Assembly: GCF_002090055.1 (NCBI RefSeq)
Contig: NZ_BBRH01000007.1
Location: 62,001 to 126,000 of the forward strand
Source of the DNA: Demequina sp. NBRC 110051
Lineage (GTDB): Bacteria > Actinomycetota > Actinomycetes > Actinomycetales > Demequinaceae
DNA length: 64,000 bases
Reading direction: 5' to 3'
Under the pieces are notes generated by a model that saw only the letters and a program-made list of their open reading frames with translations, was not told the DNA's origin and searched no databases. Positions within the stretch are counted from its first letter, which is position 1. Each line of letters opens with the position of its first letter. The translations under genes and the position numbers were made by a program. Of this stretch, positions 36,337 through 43,851 are shown one piece after another.

Positions 36337-36981
36337 ATGCAAACAGTGCTCGAGGTCATCGGCTGGGCCGGCTCCCTGCTGGTCGTCGCGTCTCTCATGC
36401 AGGCACGCGTGCTGCGCTTCAGGTGGATGAACCTGGTGGGTGCGGTCCTCGCGACGGGCTACAACGCGGCGATCGGCGTGTGGCAGTTCGCCTTCATGAA
36501 CCTCGCGATCACCGTGATCGACATCTACTGGCTCACGCGCCTGTACCGCGAGCGCCACGACGCGGAGGTCTACCAGGTGCTTCCCGTCGACGCCGCCAAT
36601 GCGTTCCTCCGCCACCTCCTCGACGTGCACCGCGACGACATCGCCGCGCACGCGCCATGGTTCGATGTCGCGGCCGATGCCGGCACCGCCGCCGGCGGAT
36701 CTCGCCACACGTTCTTGGTCGTCAGGGGCGACGAGGCCGTGGGCGTGGTCGCCGTCACGGACGCGGGCGGGGGCGTGGGCCGGGTCGAGCTCGACTGGGT
36801 CAAGGAACGCTTCCGCGACTTCACTCCCGGCGAGTTCGTCTATCGCGAGTCGGACGTGCTCAGGTCCGCCGGCTTCGACCGGCTCGAGATCGCCCCGCGC
36901 GAGGAACTCGACGAGGAGTACCTGCGCCGAGTGGGCTTCACCATGCACGGGGATCGCTGGGCCCGCCCGGTCGCGGCGTAG
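36337..36981 (+). CDS. YgjV-like membrane protein with a cytoplasmic GNAT-like C-terminal domain
   Basis: ATG at 36337 gives 214 residues. Three short hydrophobic segments in residues 1-68 (VLEVIGWAGSLLVVASLMQ, WMNLVGAVLATGYNAAIGV, FAFMNLAITVIDIYWL) match the YgjV/PnuC-like membrane fold. Residues 75-210 form a soluble domain in which a strand pair (HTFLVVRGDEAVGVVAVTD) and VELDWVKERFRDFTPGEFVY read like an acetyltransferase fold. The end, YLRRVGFTMHGDRWARP, also fits a GNAT C-terminus. Function is unknown. It stands alone between a palindromic repeat and the aldolase gene. Confidence 0.65.
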   Translation: MQTVLEVIGWAGSLLVVASLMQARVLRFRWMNLVGAVLATGYNAAIGVWQFAFMNLAITVIDIYWLTRLYRERHDAEVYQVLPVDAANAFLRHLLDVHRDDIAAHAPWFDVAADAGTAAGGSRHTFLVVRGDEAVGVVAVTDAGGGVGRVELDWVKERFRDFTPGEFVYRESDVLRSAGFDRLEIAPREELDEEYLRRVGFTMHGDRWARPVAA

Positions 36982-37073
36982 ACGCGTAGCGGCGTGGCCG
37001 CCGCCGCTGCGCCGCGTCCAGCCTGGGCTCGGCGCGGCACAGGCCCCCAGCGTCCGGTGCGAGACTGTCTGAC

Positions 37074-38156
37074 GTGACCGACGCTATTCACTTCGCCTCC
37101 GACAACTACGCCTCGATCCACCCCGAGGTCCTCGCCGCGATTCAGGCCGCCGACGGCGGCCACGAGGTCGCCTACGGGGGGGATGCCACCACGGCGGCGT
37201 TCGACGAGGCCATCACGGCCACGTTCGGCGACCAGGCGCTCGGCTTCCCTGTCTTCAATGGCACGGGCGCGAACGTGGTGTCGCTCATGGCACTGAGCCC
37301 GCGCTGGGGAGGCGTGGTCGCCTCGGAGCACGCCCACATCCACGTCGACGAGAACGGGGCTCCCGAACGCGTGGGCGGGCTGAAGATTCTCGAGGTTCCC
37401 GCGCCCGACGGCCGCATCGACCCCGCCTCCCTGGACCGCTACGCCCCCGACCTGGGCGACGAGCACCGGGCCCAGCCGCTCGTGCTGTCGCTCACCCAGT
37501 CCACCGAGGTCGGCACGGTCTACAGCCAGGACCAGCTCGCGGCGCTCACGGACCGCGCCCACGCGCTCGGCATGCGCGTCCACCTCGACGGCGCGCGGGT
37601 CGCCAACGCGGCGGCGAGCCTCGGCATCGGCCTCAAGGAGGCGACCGCCGGAGCCGACGTCATCTCCTTCGGCGGCACCAAGAACGGCGCCATGCTGGGC
37701 GAGGCCGTCATCATTCTCGCCGAGGACCTCCGCGAGGAGCTCGGCCGCGACCTGCCGTTCCTGCGCAAGCAGACCATGCAGCTGGGCTCCAAGATGCGCT
37801 ACGTGTCCGCCCAGCTCACGGCGCTCATGACCAGCACCGGCGCGAGCGGCGAGCCGCTGTGGCGTCGCAACGCCTCCCACGCGAACGACATGGCCGCACG
37901 CCTGCGCGCCCAGCTCGCGCCGCTGGCCGCGACCGGCACCGTCCACTTCACACAGGCCACCGAGGCCAACGCGGTGTTCGTCGAGATGCCCCGCACCCTC
38001 GCCGACACCCTGCGCGAGTCCTACCGCTTCTACGACTGGAAGCCCGGCTCCACCCCCGAAACCGTCGAGGTGCGCCTCATGTGCTCGTGGGACACGCCGC
38101 TCGAGGCCGTCGCCGGCTTCACCCAGGCGGCGCTCAAGGCGGCGGGCAGCCGATGA
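37074..38156 (+). CDS. ltaE: Low-specificity L-threonine aldolase
   Basis: This 360-residue fold-type I PLP enzyme cleaves threonine and allo-threonine to glycine and acetaldehyde. FASDNYASIHPEVLAAI and YGGDATTAAFDEAI are the typical N-terminal motifs. MRVHLDGARVANAAASLG carries the PLP-binding Asp. The Schiff-base Lys is in SFGGTKNGAMLGEAV (about residue 203). The GTG start at 37074 has a -10-like GAGACT seven bases upstream. Glycine produced could feed the GcvP encoded 8 kb away, but the genes are not linked in an operon. It ends 13 bp before ychJ and is probably co-transcribed with it. Confidence 0.93.
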   Translation: MTDAIHFASDNYASIHPEVLAAIQAADGGHEVAYGGDATTAAFDEAITATFGDQALGFPVFNGTGANVVSLMALSPRWGGVVASEHAHIHVDENGAPERVGGLKILEVPAPDGRIDPASLDRYAPDLGDEHRAQPLVLSLTQSTEVGTVYSQDQLAALTDRAHALGMRVHLDGARVANAAASLGIGLKEATAGADVISFGGTKNGAMLGEAVIILAEDLREELGRDLPFLRKQTMQLGSKMRYVSAQLTALMTSTGASGEPLWRRNASHANDMAARLRAQLAPLAATGTVHFTQATEANAVFVEMPRTLADTLRESYRFYDWKPGSTPETVEVRLMCSWDTPLEAVAGFTQAALKAAGSR

Positions 38157-38169
38157 CGGCGGGCGCCTG

Positions 38170-38547
38170 ATGGCCGCCGCATGCCCGTGCGGCAGCGGTG
38201 TGCCGTTCGCGGACTGTTGCCGCCCCCTGCTGCGCGGCGAGCGGGAGGCGACCACGGCACAGGCCCTCATGAGGTCGCGATACACCGCCTTTGTGCGCCG
38301 CGACGCCGGCTACCTGCTGCGCACCTGGGTGCCGCAGACCCGGCCCGGGTCCGTCGAGACGGGCGGGGTGACCTGGCTGGGCCTCGAGGTGCTCGATACG
38401 ACGTCCGGGCAGGCGGCCGATGCGACGGGCACCGTCACATTCGTGGCCCACTTTGACGAGGGGTCGGGTCCACAGACCCTGCGCGAGACGAGCACATTTC
38501 GGCGCATCGACGGGCGCTGGTACTACGTGGAAGGGGTCCACAGCTAA
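38170..38547 (+). CDS. ychJ: YchJ-family protein with N-terminal SEC-C zinc motif
   Basis: The 125-residue protein starts with ACPCGSGVPFADCCRPLL, the SEC-C type Cys cluster that binds zinc. The conserved YchJ middle follows: ALMRSRYTAFVRRDAGYLLRTW (about 33-54) and an NTF2-like domain ending RWYYVEGVHS. The cellular role of YchJ proteins is not established. It is shorter than E. coli YchJ because the second C-terminal SEC-C motif is absent, as in most actinobacterial members. Confidence 0.9.
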   Translation: MAAACPCGSGVPFADCCRPLLRGEREATTAQALMRSRYTAFVRRDAGYLLRTWVPQTRPGSVETGGVTWLGLEVLDTTSGQAADATGTVTFVAHFDEGSGPQTLRETSTFRRIDGRWYYVEGVHS

Positions 38548-38568
38548 GGACTGGAGAAAAAGTCCTCC

Positions 38569-38586
38569 AACCGGGACCTCCCGGTT
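38569..38586 (+). terminator. Short hairpin after ychJ
   Basis: AACCGGG and CCCGGTT pair perfectly around ACCT, 21 bp after the ychJ stop, followed by a weak pyrimidine run. It overlaps the start of the PHO-box-like repeat. Confidence 0.45.
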
Positions 38587-38612
38587 CACTTTCTGTTCAC
38601 CGATCCGTCACA
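38584..38612 (+). promoter_or_regulatory. PHO-box-like 11-bp direct repeats upstream of pit
   Basis: GTTCACT (38584), GTTCACC (38595) and degenerate CGTCACA (38606) are spaced exactly 11 bp apart, as in Streptomyces PhoP boxes (GTTCACC units). The array runs into the predicted -10, so PhoP could repress or directly contact the polymerase. Confidence 0.6.
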
Positions 38613-38614
38613 AT
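38609..38614 (+). promoter_or_regulatory. Leaderless -10 element for pit
   Basis: CACAAT ends seven bases before the GTG at 38622, the same hexamer found before gcvP. It overlaps the third PHO-box unit. Confidence 0.4.
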
Positions 38615-38621
38615 GGTGGGC

Positions 38622-39929
38622 GTGACTGAGCCGCTTCTCCTGGCCGTCGTCGTCGCGACCGCGCTTGCGTTCGACTTCACCAACGGATTCCACGACACAG
38701 GCAACGCGATGGCAACCTCCATCGCGACGCGAGCCCTCAAGCCCAAGGCAGCCGTCATCCTCTCGGCGTCGCTCAACATGGTGGGCGCCTTCCTGTCGCT
38801 CACCGTGGCGGCGACGATCGCGACGGGGATCGTCGACGCCGGCGTCGTGACGCTCCCTGTGGTGCTCGCCGGCCTCGCCGGAGGCATCGTGTGGAACCTC
38901 GTGACGTGGCTGTTCGGGCTGCCCTCATCGTCCTCGCATGCCCTCATCGGCGGCGTGGTGGGCGCGGTGCTCGCCGCGGCCGGTACCGGTGGCGTCCAGT
39001 GGGACGGACTCACCTCGAAGGTGCTGATCCCCGCGCTCGTCGCCCCCGTGGTCGCGATCCTAGTGGGCACCATCGGCACGTGGCTCGTCGCACGCCTGAC
39101 CAAGGACGTGCCTCAGGAGTCCAACGACAAGCTGTTCCGCTGGGGCCAGATCGGCTCCGCGTCGCTCGTCTCCCTCGCACACGGCACCAACGACGCGCAG
39201 AAGTCGATGGGCATCATCCTGCTCGCGCTGATCGCTGCCGGCGCCGTGCCCGAGGACTCCTCGGTGCCCTTCTGGGTCATCGTCAGCTGTGCCCTCGCGA
39301 TGGCGCTCGGCACCTACACGGGCGGCTGGCGCGTGATCCGCACGCTCGGTAAGGGCCTCGTCGAGCTCGAGTCGCGTCAGGGCATGGCCGCCGAGACCTC
39401 GTCCGCGGCCGTCATCCTGCTGTCGAGCCACTTCGGCTACTCGCTGTCCACCACGCACGTCGCGACCGGCTCGATCCTGGGCTCCGGCGTCGGCATGAAG
39501 GGCTCCTCGGTGCGCTGGTCCGTCGCGGGCCGCATGTTCGCCGCGTGGCTCATCACGGTGCCATCGGCGGCACTCGTGGGAGCGATGTTCTACTGGATCG
39601 ACATCTCGATCGGCGGCGGCACCCTCGGCTCGTTCGTGGTCTTCGGCCTGCTGATCGCGATCTCCTTCGCGATCTACATGTGGTCGCGCCGCAAGCCCAT
39701 CAGCTCGAAGAACGTCAACGACAACTGGGACCCCGCGCAGGACTCCGAGGCGTACATCGCCGAGTCCGTGTCGGTTCACCACCCCGAGATCATGAAGGTC
39801 AAGCGCAAGCGCCTGCGCAAGGCCAAGAAGCGTCAGCAGAAGATGCTGGAGGCCGAGGCGGTTGCCGCCGAAGAGGCCGCCCGCCAGCGCGCGGCCGAGG
39901 CCCGCGATACCGACACGACCGAGCGCTAG
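38622..39929 (+). CDS. pit: PiT-family inorganic phosphate transporter
   Basis: About ten membrane helices in 435 residues. The duplicated PiT signatures are present: FDFTNGFHDTGNAMATSIATRALKP near the N-terminus and SLAHGTNDAQKSMGIILLAL near 185, plus GLPSSSSHALIGG and TTHVATGSILGSG. GTG at 38622 is preferred because the -10-like CACAAT lies seven bases upstream; an in-frame ATG at 38613 would add three residues. The C-terminus is a charged tail (VKRKRLRKAKKRQQKMLEAEAVAAEEAARQ) of likely coiled-coil character. A PHO-box-like repeat sits at the promoter. Low-affinity, proton-coupled phosphate uptake is expected. Confidence 0.94.
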   Translation: MTEPLLLAVVVATALAFDFTNGFHDTGNAMATSIATRALKPKAAVILSASLNMVGAFLSLTVAATIATGIVDAGVVTLPVVLAGLAGGIVWNLVTWLFGLPSSSSHALIGGVVGAVLAAAGTGGVQWDGLTSKVLIPALVAPVVAILVGTIGTWLVARLTKDVPQESNDKLFRWGQIGSASLVSLAHGTNDAQKSMGIILLALIAAGAVPEDSSVPFWVIVSCALAMALGTYTGGWRVIRTLGKGLVELESRQGMAAETSSAAVILLSSHFGYSLSTTHVATGSILGSGVGMKGSSVRWSVAGRMFAAWLITVPSAALVGAMFYWIDISIGGGTLGSFVVFGLLIAISFAIYMWSRRKPISSKNVNDNWDPAQDSEAYIAESVSVHHPEIMKVKRKRLRKAKKRQQKMLEAEAVAAEEAARQRAAEARDTDTTER

Positions 39930-39938
39930 GAGACGACC

Positions 39939-40175
39939 ATGAGCCAATACATCGAATGGTCCGCGCTGGGACAGGTGCTGCTGTACGGCATCGTCGTCGG
40001 CGCCGGCCTGCCCACCGTCTTCGCGATCGGCGTGCGCCTGCTCGCCGGTCCCGGCGCCGTGGGTGCCGATGGCACCGTCTCGCGCGGCCGCGTCATCGGC
40101 GCGTGGACCTGCTTCGCTGTCGTCGTGATCGCGATCCTGGGCGCCGTCGCCTACATCGCGGCCGGCGGCCACTAG
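39939..40175 (+). CDS. Small membrane protein accompanying pit
   Basis: ATG at 39939 follows AGGAG, giving 78 residues with two hydrophobic helices (about 10-33 and 53-74) separated by a short polar loop. It starts 9 bp after pit and ends just before a strong terminator, so it is the second gene of a two-gene operon. It might modulate phosphate transport, but no family is recognised. Confidence 0.65.
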   Translation: MSQYIEWSALGQVLLYGIVVGAGLPTVFAIGVRLLAGPGAVGADGTVSRGRVIGAWTCFAVVVIAILGAVAYIAAGGH

Positions 40176-40192
40176 CCACCTTCCAGCAGACA

Positions 40193-40237
40193 CGTCAAGA
40201 CCCCCACAGCCACCATCGGGTTGCGGGGGTCTTGACG
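40193..40237. terminator. Bidirectional terminator between pit and the sugar-binding protein gene
   Basis: CGTCAAGACCCCC (40193-40205) and GGGGGTCTTGACG (40225-40237) form a perfect 13-bp stem. It lies between convergent operons. Confidence 0.85.
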
Positions 40238-40301
40238 TTCTCAGGAGGAGAGGTGGGCCGACCCCGGGGGAATCCACAAGGCCCGGGGACGGCCTACCGG
40301 A

Positions 40302-41678
40302 TTACTGACCGATGGCTGCCGAGGCCTCGGACGTGAACTGTGCGGCCGCCTCGGCCGGGCTGATCGTGTCGAACAGCACCTGCTCGTTGATGCGACCGGT
40401 GATCTCGGGCACGTCAGCCGCGCCGTTGGGCGGGGCGGGCGGGCCGTCGACGATCTCGGACTCGAGCGCCGCGAGGAACTCGGCCGCCTGCTGCTCGAGC
40501 GGGTCGAGCTGGTCGGACACCGCCGCGCGGACATCGGTGTTGGCGTTCAGACCACGGTCCGACAGGATCAGCGCGCCGGCCTCGGGGTCGTTGATGAGGA
40601 AGTCGACGAACGCCGTCGCCGCCTCGGGGTACTCGGTGTCCGCGGCGACCGAGTAGAACATGGCCGGCTTGAAGTACATGCCAGTGCGCTCAGACTCGCT
40701 CTCTCCGGGCAGGCGAAGGAGCACCAGGTCACGCCCGGCGGCACTCGAGATGGCACCCAGCTGGTTGGTCCACCACATGCCCATGGCGCCGGAGTTCGTG
40801 CCCAGCAGCGACTGCTCGGGGCCGCCTTCCGCAATCTCCACGGAGCGAGCGCCGTCGGGCATGGCGCCGGCGGCACGCAGGTCGACGAGGTGCTGCCACC
40901 ACGCCTCGAGCGTGGCGTCCTCGTAGCCCAGGCTGCCGTCCTCCGCGTAGAGCGACTCTCCGTGCTGGCGGGCGTAGATGTTGAAGCCCGCCTCGTTGCC
41001 GCCGTAGTCCTGCACGCCGTAGACGTCATCGCCCAGCGCGTCCGAGATCTCGGTGCTGATCGACACGAAGTCGTCCCACGTCCAAGTCGTGTCGTCGGGC
41101 ATCTCCACGCCCGCCTCCTCGAAGATCTGGGGGTCGGCGACGATCGCGTACGCGTTGATGCCGGTGGCTACGCCGGCGAGCTTGCCGTCGATGGTGCCGG
41201 ACTGGATCACGCTCGGGTCAATCATGGAGGTGTCGAGACCGAGCGCCGCGAGGTCGCCCACCACGCCGCGGTTGGCGTAGTCGGTGAGGTAGCGCTCCTC
41301 CTGCGTCATCACGTCGGGGGTGTCGCCGCCGGCCACGGTGGTGGCGAGCTTGTCCCAGTAGCCGCCCCAGTCGGTGTAGTCGGGCACCACGGTGATGTCG
41401 GGGTTCTTCTCCATGAAGAGGTCGATGACCTCCTGGGTCAGCGTGTGGCGCTCGTCGGAGCCCCACCACGAGAAGCGGATCTCCGCGTTGCCGTCGCCGC
41501 CCGCGGCCTCCGAGCCGCCGTCGGCGGTGGCGCTGCCGGTCGCCTCTGGCTCCTCTTCTGGGGCGGCGCCGTTGTCGCCGCTGCAGGCGGCGAGCGTCAG
41601 CACGCCCGCGGCGAGCACCGCGCTCGAACGCCACGCCATAGTGCGCGCTCCCGTGCGATTCAGTGTCAGTCGGGTCAT
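40302..41678 (-). CDS. Sugar ABC transporter substrate-binding lipoprotein
   Basis: ATG at 41678 has AAGGAG six bases upstream and gives 458 residues; an upstream in-frame ATG would place the ribosome site inside the gene. A lipoprotein signal with lipobox LTLAAC (Cys about 33) is followed by an acidic Gly/Ala linker. The family 1 solute-binding domain then begins IRFSWWGSDERHTLTQEVIDLFMEKNPDI. Trp-rich segments (WTWDDFV, AWWQHLVDL, MGMWWTNQLG) and a late YFKPAMFYSVAADTEYPEAATAFVDFL are typical of oligosaccharide-binding proteins. It is last in the leftward transporter operon, 63 bp after the permease gene. No ATPase gene is present, so a shared MsiK-type ATPase is likely. Confidence 0.93.
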   Translation of the reverse strand: MTRLTLNRTGARTMAWRSSAVLAAGVLTLAACSGDNGAAPEEEPEATGSATADGGSEAAGGDGNAEIRFSWWGSDERHTLTQEVIDLFMEKNPDITVVPDYTDWGGYWDKLATTVAGGDTPDVMTQEERYLTDYANRGVVGDLAALGLDTSMIDPSVIQSGTIDGKLAGVATGINAYAIVADPQIFEEAGVEMPDDTTWTWDDFVSISTEISDALGDDVYGVQDYGGNEAGFNIYARQHGESLYAEDGSLGYEDATLEAWWQHLVDLRAAGAMPDGARSVEIAEGGPEQSLLGTNSGAMGMWWTNQLGAISSAAGRDLVLLRLPGESESERTGMYFKPAMFYSVAADTEYPEAATAFVDFLINDPEAGALILSDRGLNANTDVRAAVSDQLDPLEQQAAEFLAALESEIVDGPPAPPNGAADVPEITGRINEQVLFDTISPAEAAAQFTSEASAAIGQ

Positions 41679-41741
41679 TGTCTTCTCCTTCACGTGGAAC
41701 TTCGTTGTTCTTCGGTCGGATGCACCGGGGAAGGCGCCGTG

Positions 41742-42671
41742 CTACTTGATTCCCGTCGTGGCGATGCCCTTGACGAGGTACTTCTGGCCAAACAGGAAGA
41801 CCAGGAAGATGGGGATGAGCGACACGATCGACATCGCGAACAGGGAGCCCCACGAGCTCTCCGAGGTCGCGTCGATGAACGTGCGCAGCGCGACCGGCAC
41901 GGTGTACATGTCCGGTCGGGTCAGGAAGATCAGCTGGCTGAAGAAGTCGTTCCACGTCCAGATGAAAGTGAAGATCGCGGTGGTCGCGAGGGCCGGCAGC
42001 GACAGCGGCAGCATGATGCGGAAATAGATGCGGAAGTGGCCGCAGCCGTCGAGCCTGGCCGCCTCGTCAAGCTCACGGGGGATGCCGCGGAAGAACTGCA
42101 CCATCAGGAAGATGAAGAAGGCGTCCGTGGCCAGCAGTTTGGGCACGATCAGCGGCAGGAACGTGTTGATCCAGTTGAGCTCGGAGAACAGGATGTACTG
42201 GGGCACGATGATCACGTGGATCGGCAGCATGATCGACATCAGCATGATCGCGAACCACAGGCCGCGGCCGCGGAACTCGAGCCGCGCGAAGGCGTAGGCA
42301 GCCATCGAGCAGGCCACCAGGTTGCCCACGAGCGAGCCGGCCACGATGATCGCCGAGTTCAGCAGGTAGTGGCTGAACGGGTGCAGGAGCGCATTCCACC
42401 CCTCGGTGTAGTTCTCGAGGGTCACGTCGGTGGGCCACAGCCCCGGCTCGCGGAAGATGATGGCGTCGGGCTTGAACGAGCTCGCGATCATCCACAGCAG
42501 CGGGTACAGCATCACGAGGCCGAAGGCGATCAGGCCCGCGTGCTTGAGGAGCGACCGGGTCCGCGAGCGCCAGTACGTGGGCTTTTCTTGGGGCTCGGGG
42601 TAGCGCTCCGCCATCTCGACGATGGAGGGCGTGGTCGCGGGTGCCTTGTCGCGCACGGATGACTCAGTCAT
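41742..42671 (-). CDS. Sugar ABC transporter permease, MalG/GanQ type
   Basis: The 309-residue inner-membrane protein has six helices. The EAA loop that contacts the ATPase is ELDEAARLDGCGHFRIYFRIMLPL (about 203-226). The N-terminal cytoplasmic tail is about 40 residues, and the first periplasmic loop begins with SSFKPDAIIFREPGLWP, typical of MalG-type permeases. Its start overlaps the end of the other permease gene by 8 bp, so the two are translationally coupled. The pair probably imports a plant- or glucan-derived oligosaccharide under the divergent LacI-type regulator. Confidence 0.93.
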   Translation of the reverse strand: MTESSVRDKAPATTPSIVEMAERYPEPQEKPTYWRSRTRSLLKHAGLIAFGLVMLYPLLWMIASSFKPDAIIFREPGLWPTDVTLENYTEGWNALLHPFSHYLLNSAIIVAGSLVGNLVACSMAAYAFARLEFRGRGLWFAIMLMSIMLPIHVIIVPQYILFSELNWINTFLPLIVPKLLATDAFFIFLMVQFFRGIPRELDEAARLDGCGHFRIYFRIMLPLSLPALATTAIFTFIWTWNDFFSQLIFLTRPDMYTVPVALRTFIDATSESSWGSLFAMSIVSLIPIFLVFLFGQKYLVKGIATTGIK

Positions 42672-43602
42672 TGTAGAAAACCCAATACTTGGAGACGAGG
42701 AAGTTGACGGCCGTCATGCCGGCGACGATCGCGAGTAGCAGCCACGCCATCGCGGACGCGTATCCCATGTCGAGGGACGCGAAGCCCTTTTGGTACAGGT
42801 ACAGCGTGTAGAACATCGTCGAATCCGCCGGGCCGCCCGTGCCGCCACTGACCACGTAGGCCTGTGTGAACGTCTGGAAAGCGTTGATGAGCTGCAAGAC
42901 CAGGTTGAAGAAGATGATGGGCGTGAGCAGCGGAATGGTGATCGAAGTGAACTGACGCCACTTGCTGGCGCCGTCGATCGACGCGGCCTCGTAGTACATC
43001 TGCGGGATCTGGCGCAGGCCGGCGAGGAAGATGATCATCGGTGCGCCGAAGGTCCAGATGTTCAGGATCATCAGGGTGCCGAGCGCATAGTCCGGGTGCG
43101 AGACCCACCCCTCGCCCTCGATGCCAAACCACGCGAGGACCGCGTTGACCAGGCCGTCCGCGCCGAACACCTGGCGCCACAGCAGCGCGATCGCAACCGA
43201 TCCGCCCAAGAGCGACGGCAGGTAGTAGACCGAGCGGTAGATCGCGAGGCCCCTGAGACCCCGGTCGAGCACCAGCGCGAGCGCGAGCGCCGCGGCCAAC
43301 TGCAACGGCACCGAGATCAACACGTACATGAACGTGACCTTGAGCGAGTTGATCAGTCGCGGGTCATCGAACATGCGGATGTAGTTGTCGAGGCCGATCC
43401 AGTTGGGGGCCTCGAGCAGGCTGTAGTCCGTGAACGACAGATAGGCCGATGCGGCCATGGGGCCAGCCGTGATGAGAATCAGCCCCAGGAACCACGGCCC
43501 CAAGAAGAAGATCGCGGCCTTCCCATCCCCCTTGTGAAGCGCGGACGGGCGCCGCTTGCCCTTGGGGCGGCGGACGGAACGCAGCTCAGAGACGACGGAC
43601 AT
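42664..43602 (-). CDS. Sugar ABC transporter permease, MalF/UgpA type
   Basis: Six membrane helices in 312 residues, with the EAA loop YYEAASIDGASKWRQFTSITIPLLTP (about 205-230) and a long first periplasmic segment (SFTDYSLLEAPNWIGLDNYIRMFDDP). It is the first gene of the transporter operon. The 249-bp gap to the lacI-type gene holds three palindromic operators. A -35-like TTGGAA overlapping the middle operator on this strand would let the repressor block this promoter directly. Confidence 0.93.
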   Translation of the reverse strand: MSVVSELRSVRRPKGKRRPSALHKGDGKAAIFFLGPWFLGLILITAGPMAASAYLSFTDYSLLEAPNWIGLDNYIRMFDDPRLINSLKVTFMYVLISVPLQLAAALALALVLDRGLRGLAIYRSVYYLPSLLGGSVAIALLWRQVFGADGLVNAVLAWFGIEGEGWVSHPDYALGTLMILNIWTFGAPMIIFLAGLRQIPQMYYEAASIDGASKWRQFTSITIPLLTPIIFFNLVLQLINAFQTFTQAYVVSGGTGGPADSTMFYTLYLYQKGFASLDMGYASAMAWLLLAIVAGMTAVNFLVSKYWVFYND

Positions 43603-43710
43603 GCGTCACCCCCGCTGCAAGGACGCCCCCCTGGCGTCGGCTCATCGGCACAAGCATCGAATCCTCCGGATCGTCATTGATCAGGTGGCTTCACGGGACT
43701 CACGTCGTTG

Positions 43711-43793
43711 TGAAACCGCTTTCCGATTCAGAACGTATCACAGGTGTAACCGGTTTCCAATGGTGTACGGTCACAACTAGGAAACAGGTTTCC
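43711..43793. promoter_or_regulatory. Three LacI-family operators in the divergent promoter region
   Basis: GAAACCGCTTTC (43712-43723), GTAACCGGTTTC (43746-43757) and GGAAACAGGTTTCC (43780-43793) share the GAAAC-x-x-GTTTC palindrome of LacI/GalR proteins. Centres are spaced 34 and about 35 bp, close to three helical turns, so one tetramer or adjacent dimers could bridge them. Confidence 0.75.
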
Positions 43794-43851
43794 CGCCCTC
43801 ACAGCCTCAATGAAGAGGCTGCAGCGGACGCGATTCACGATGGAGAAACGT

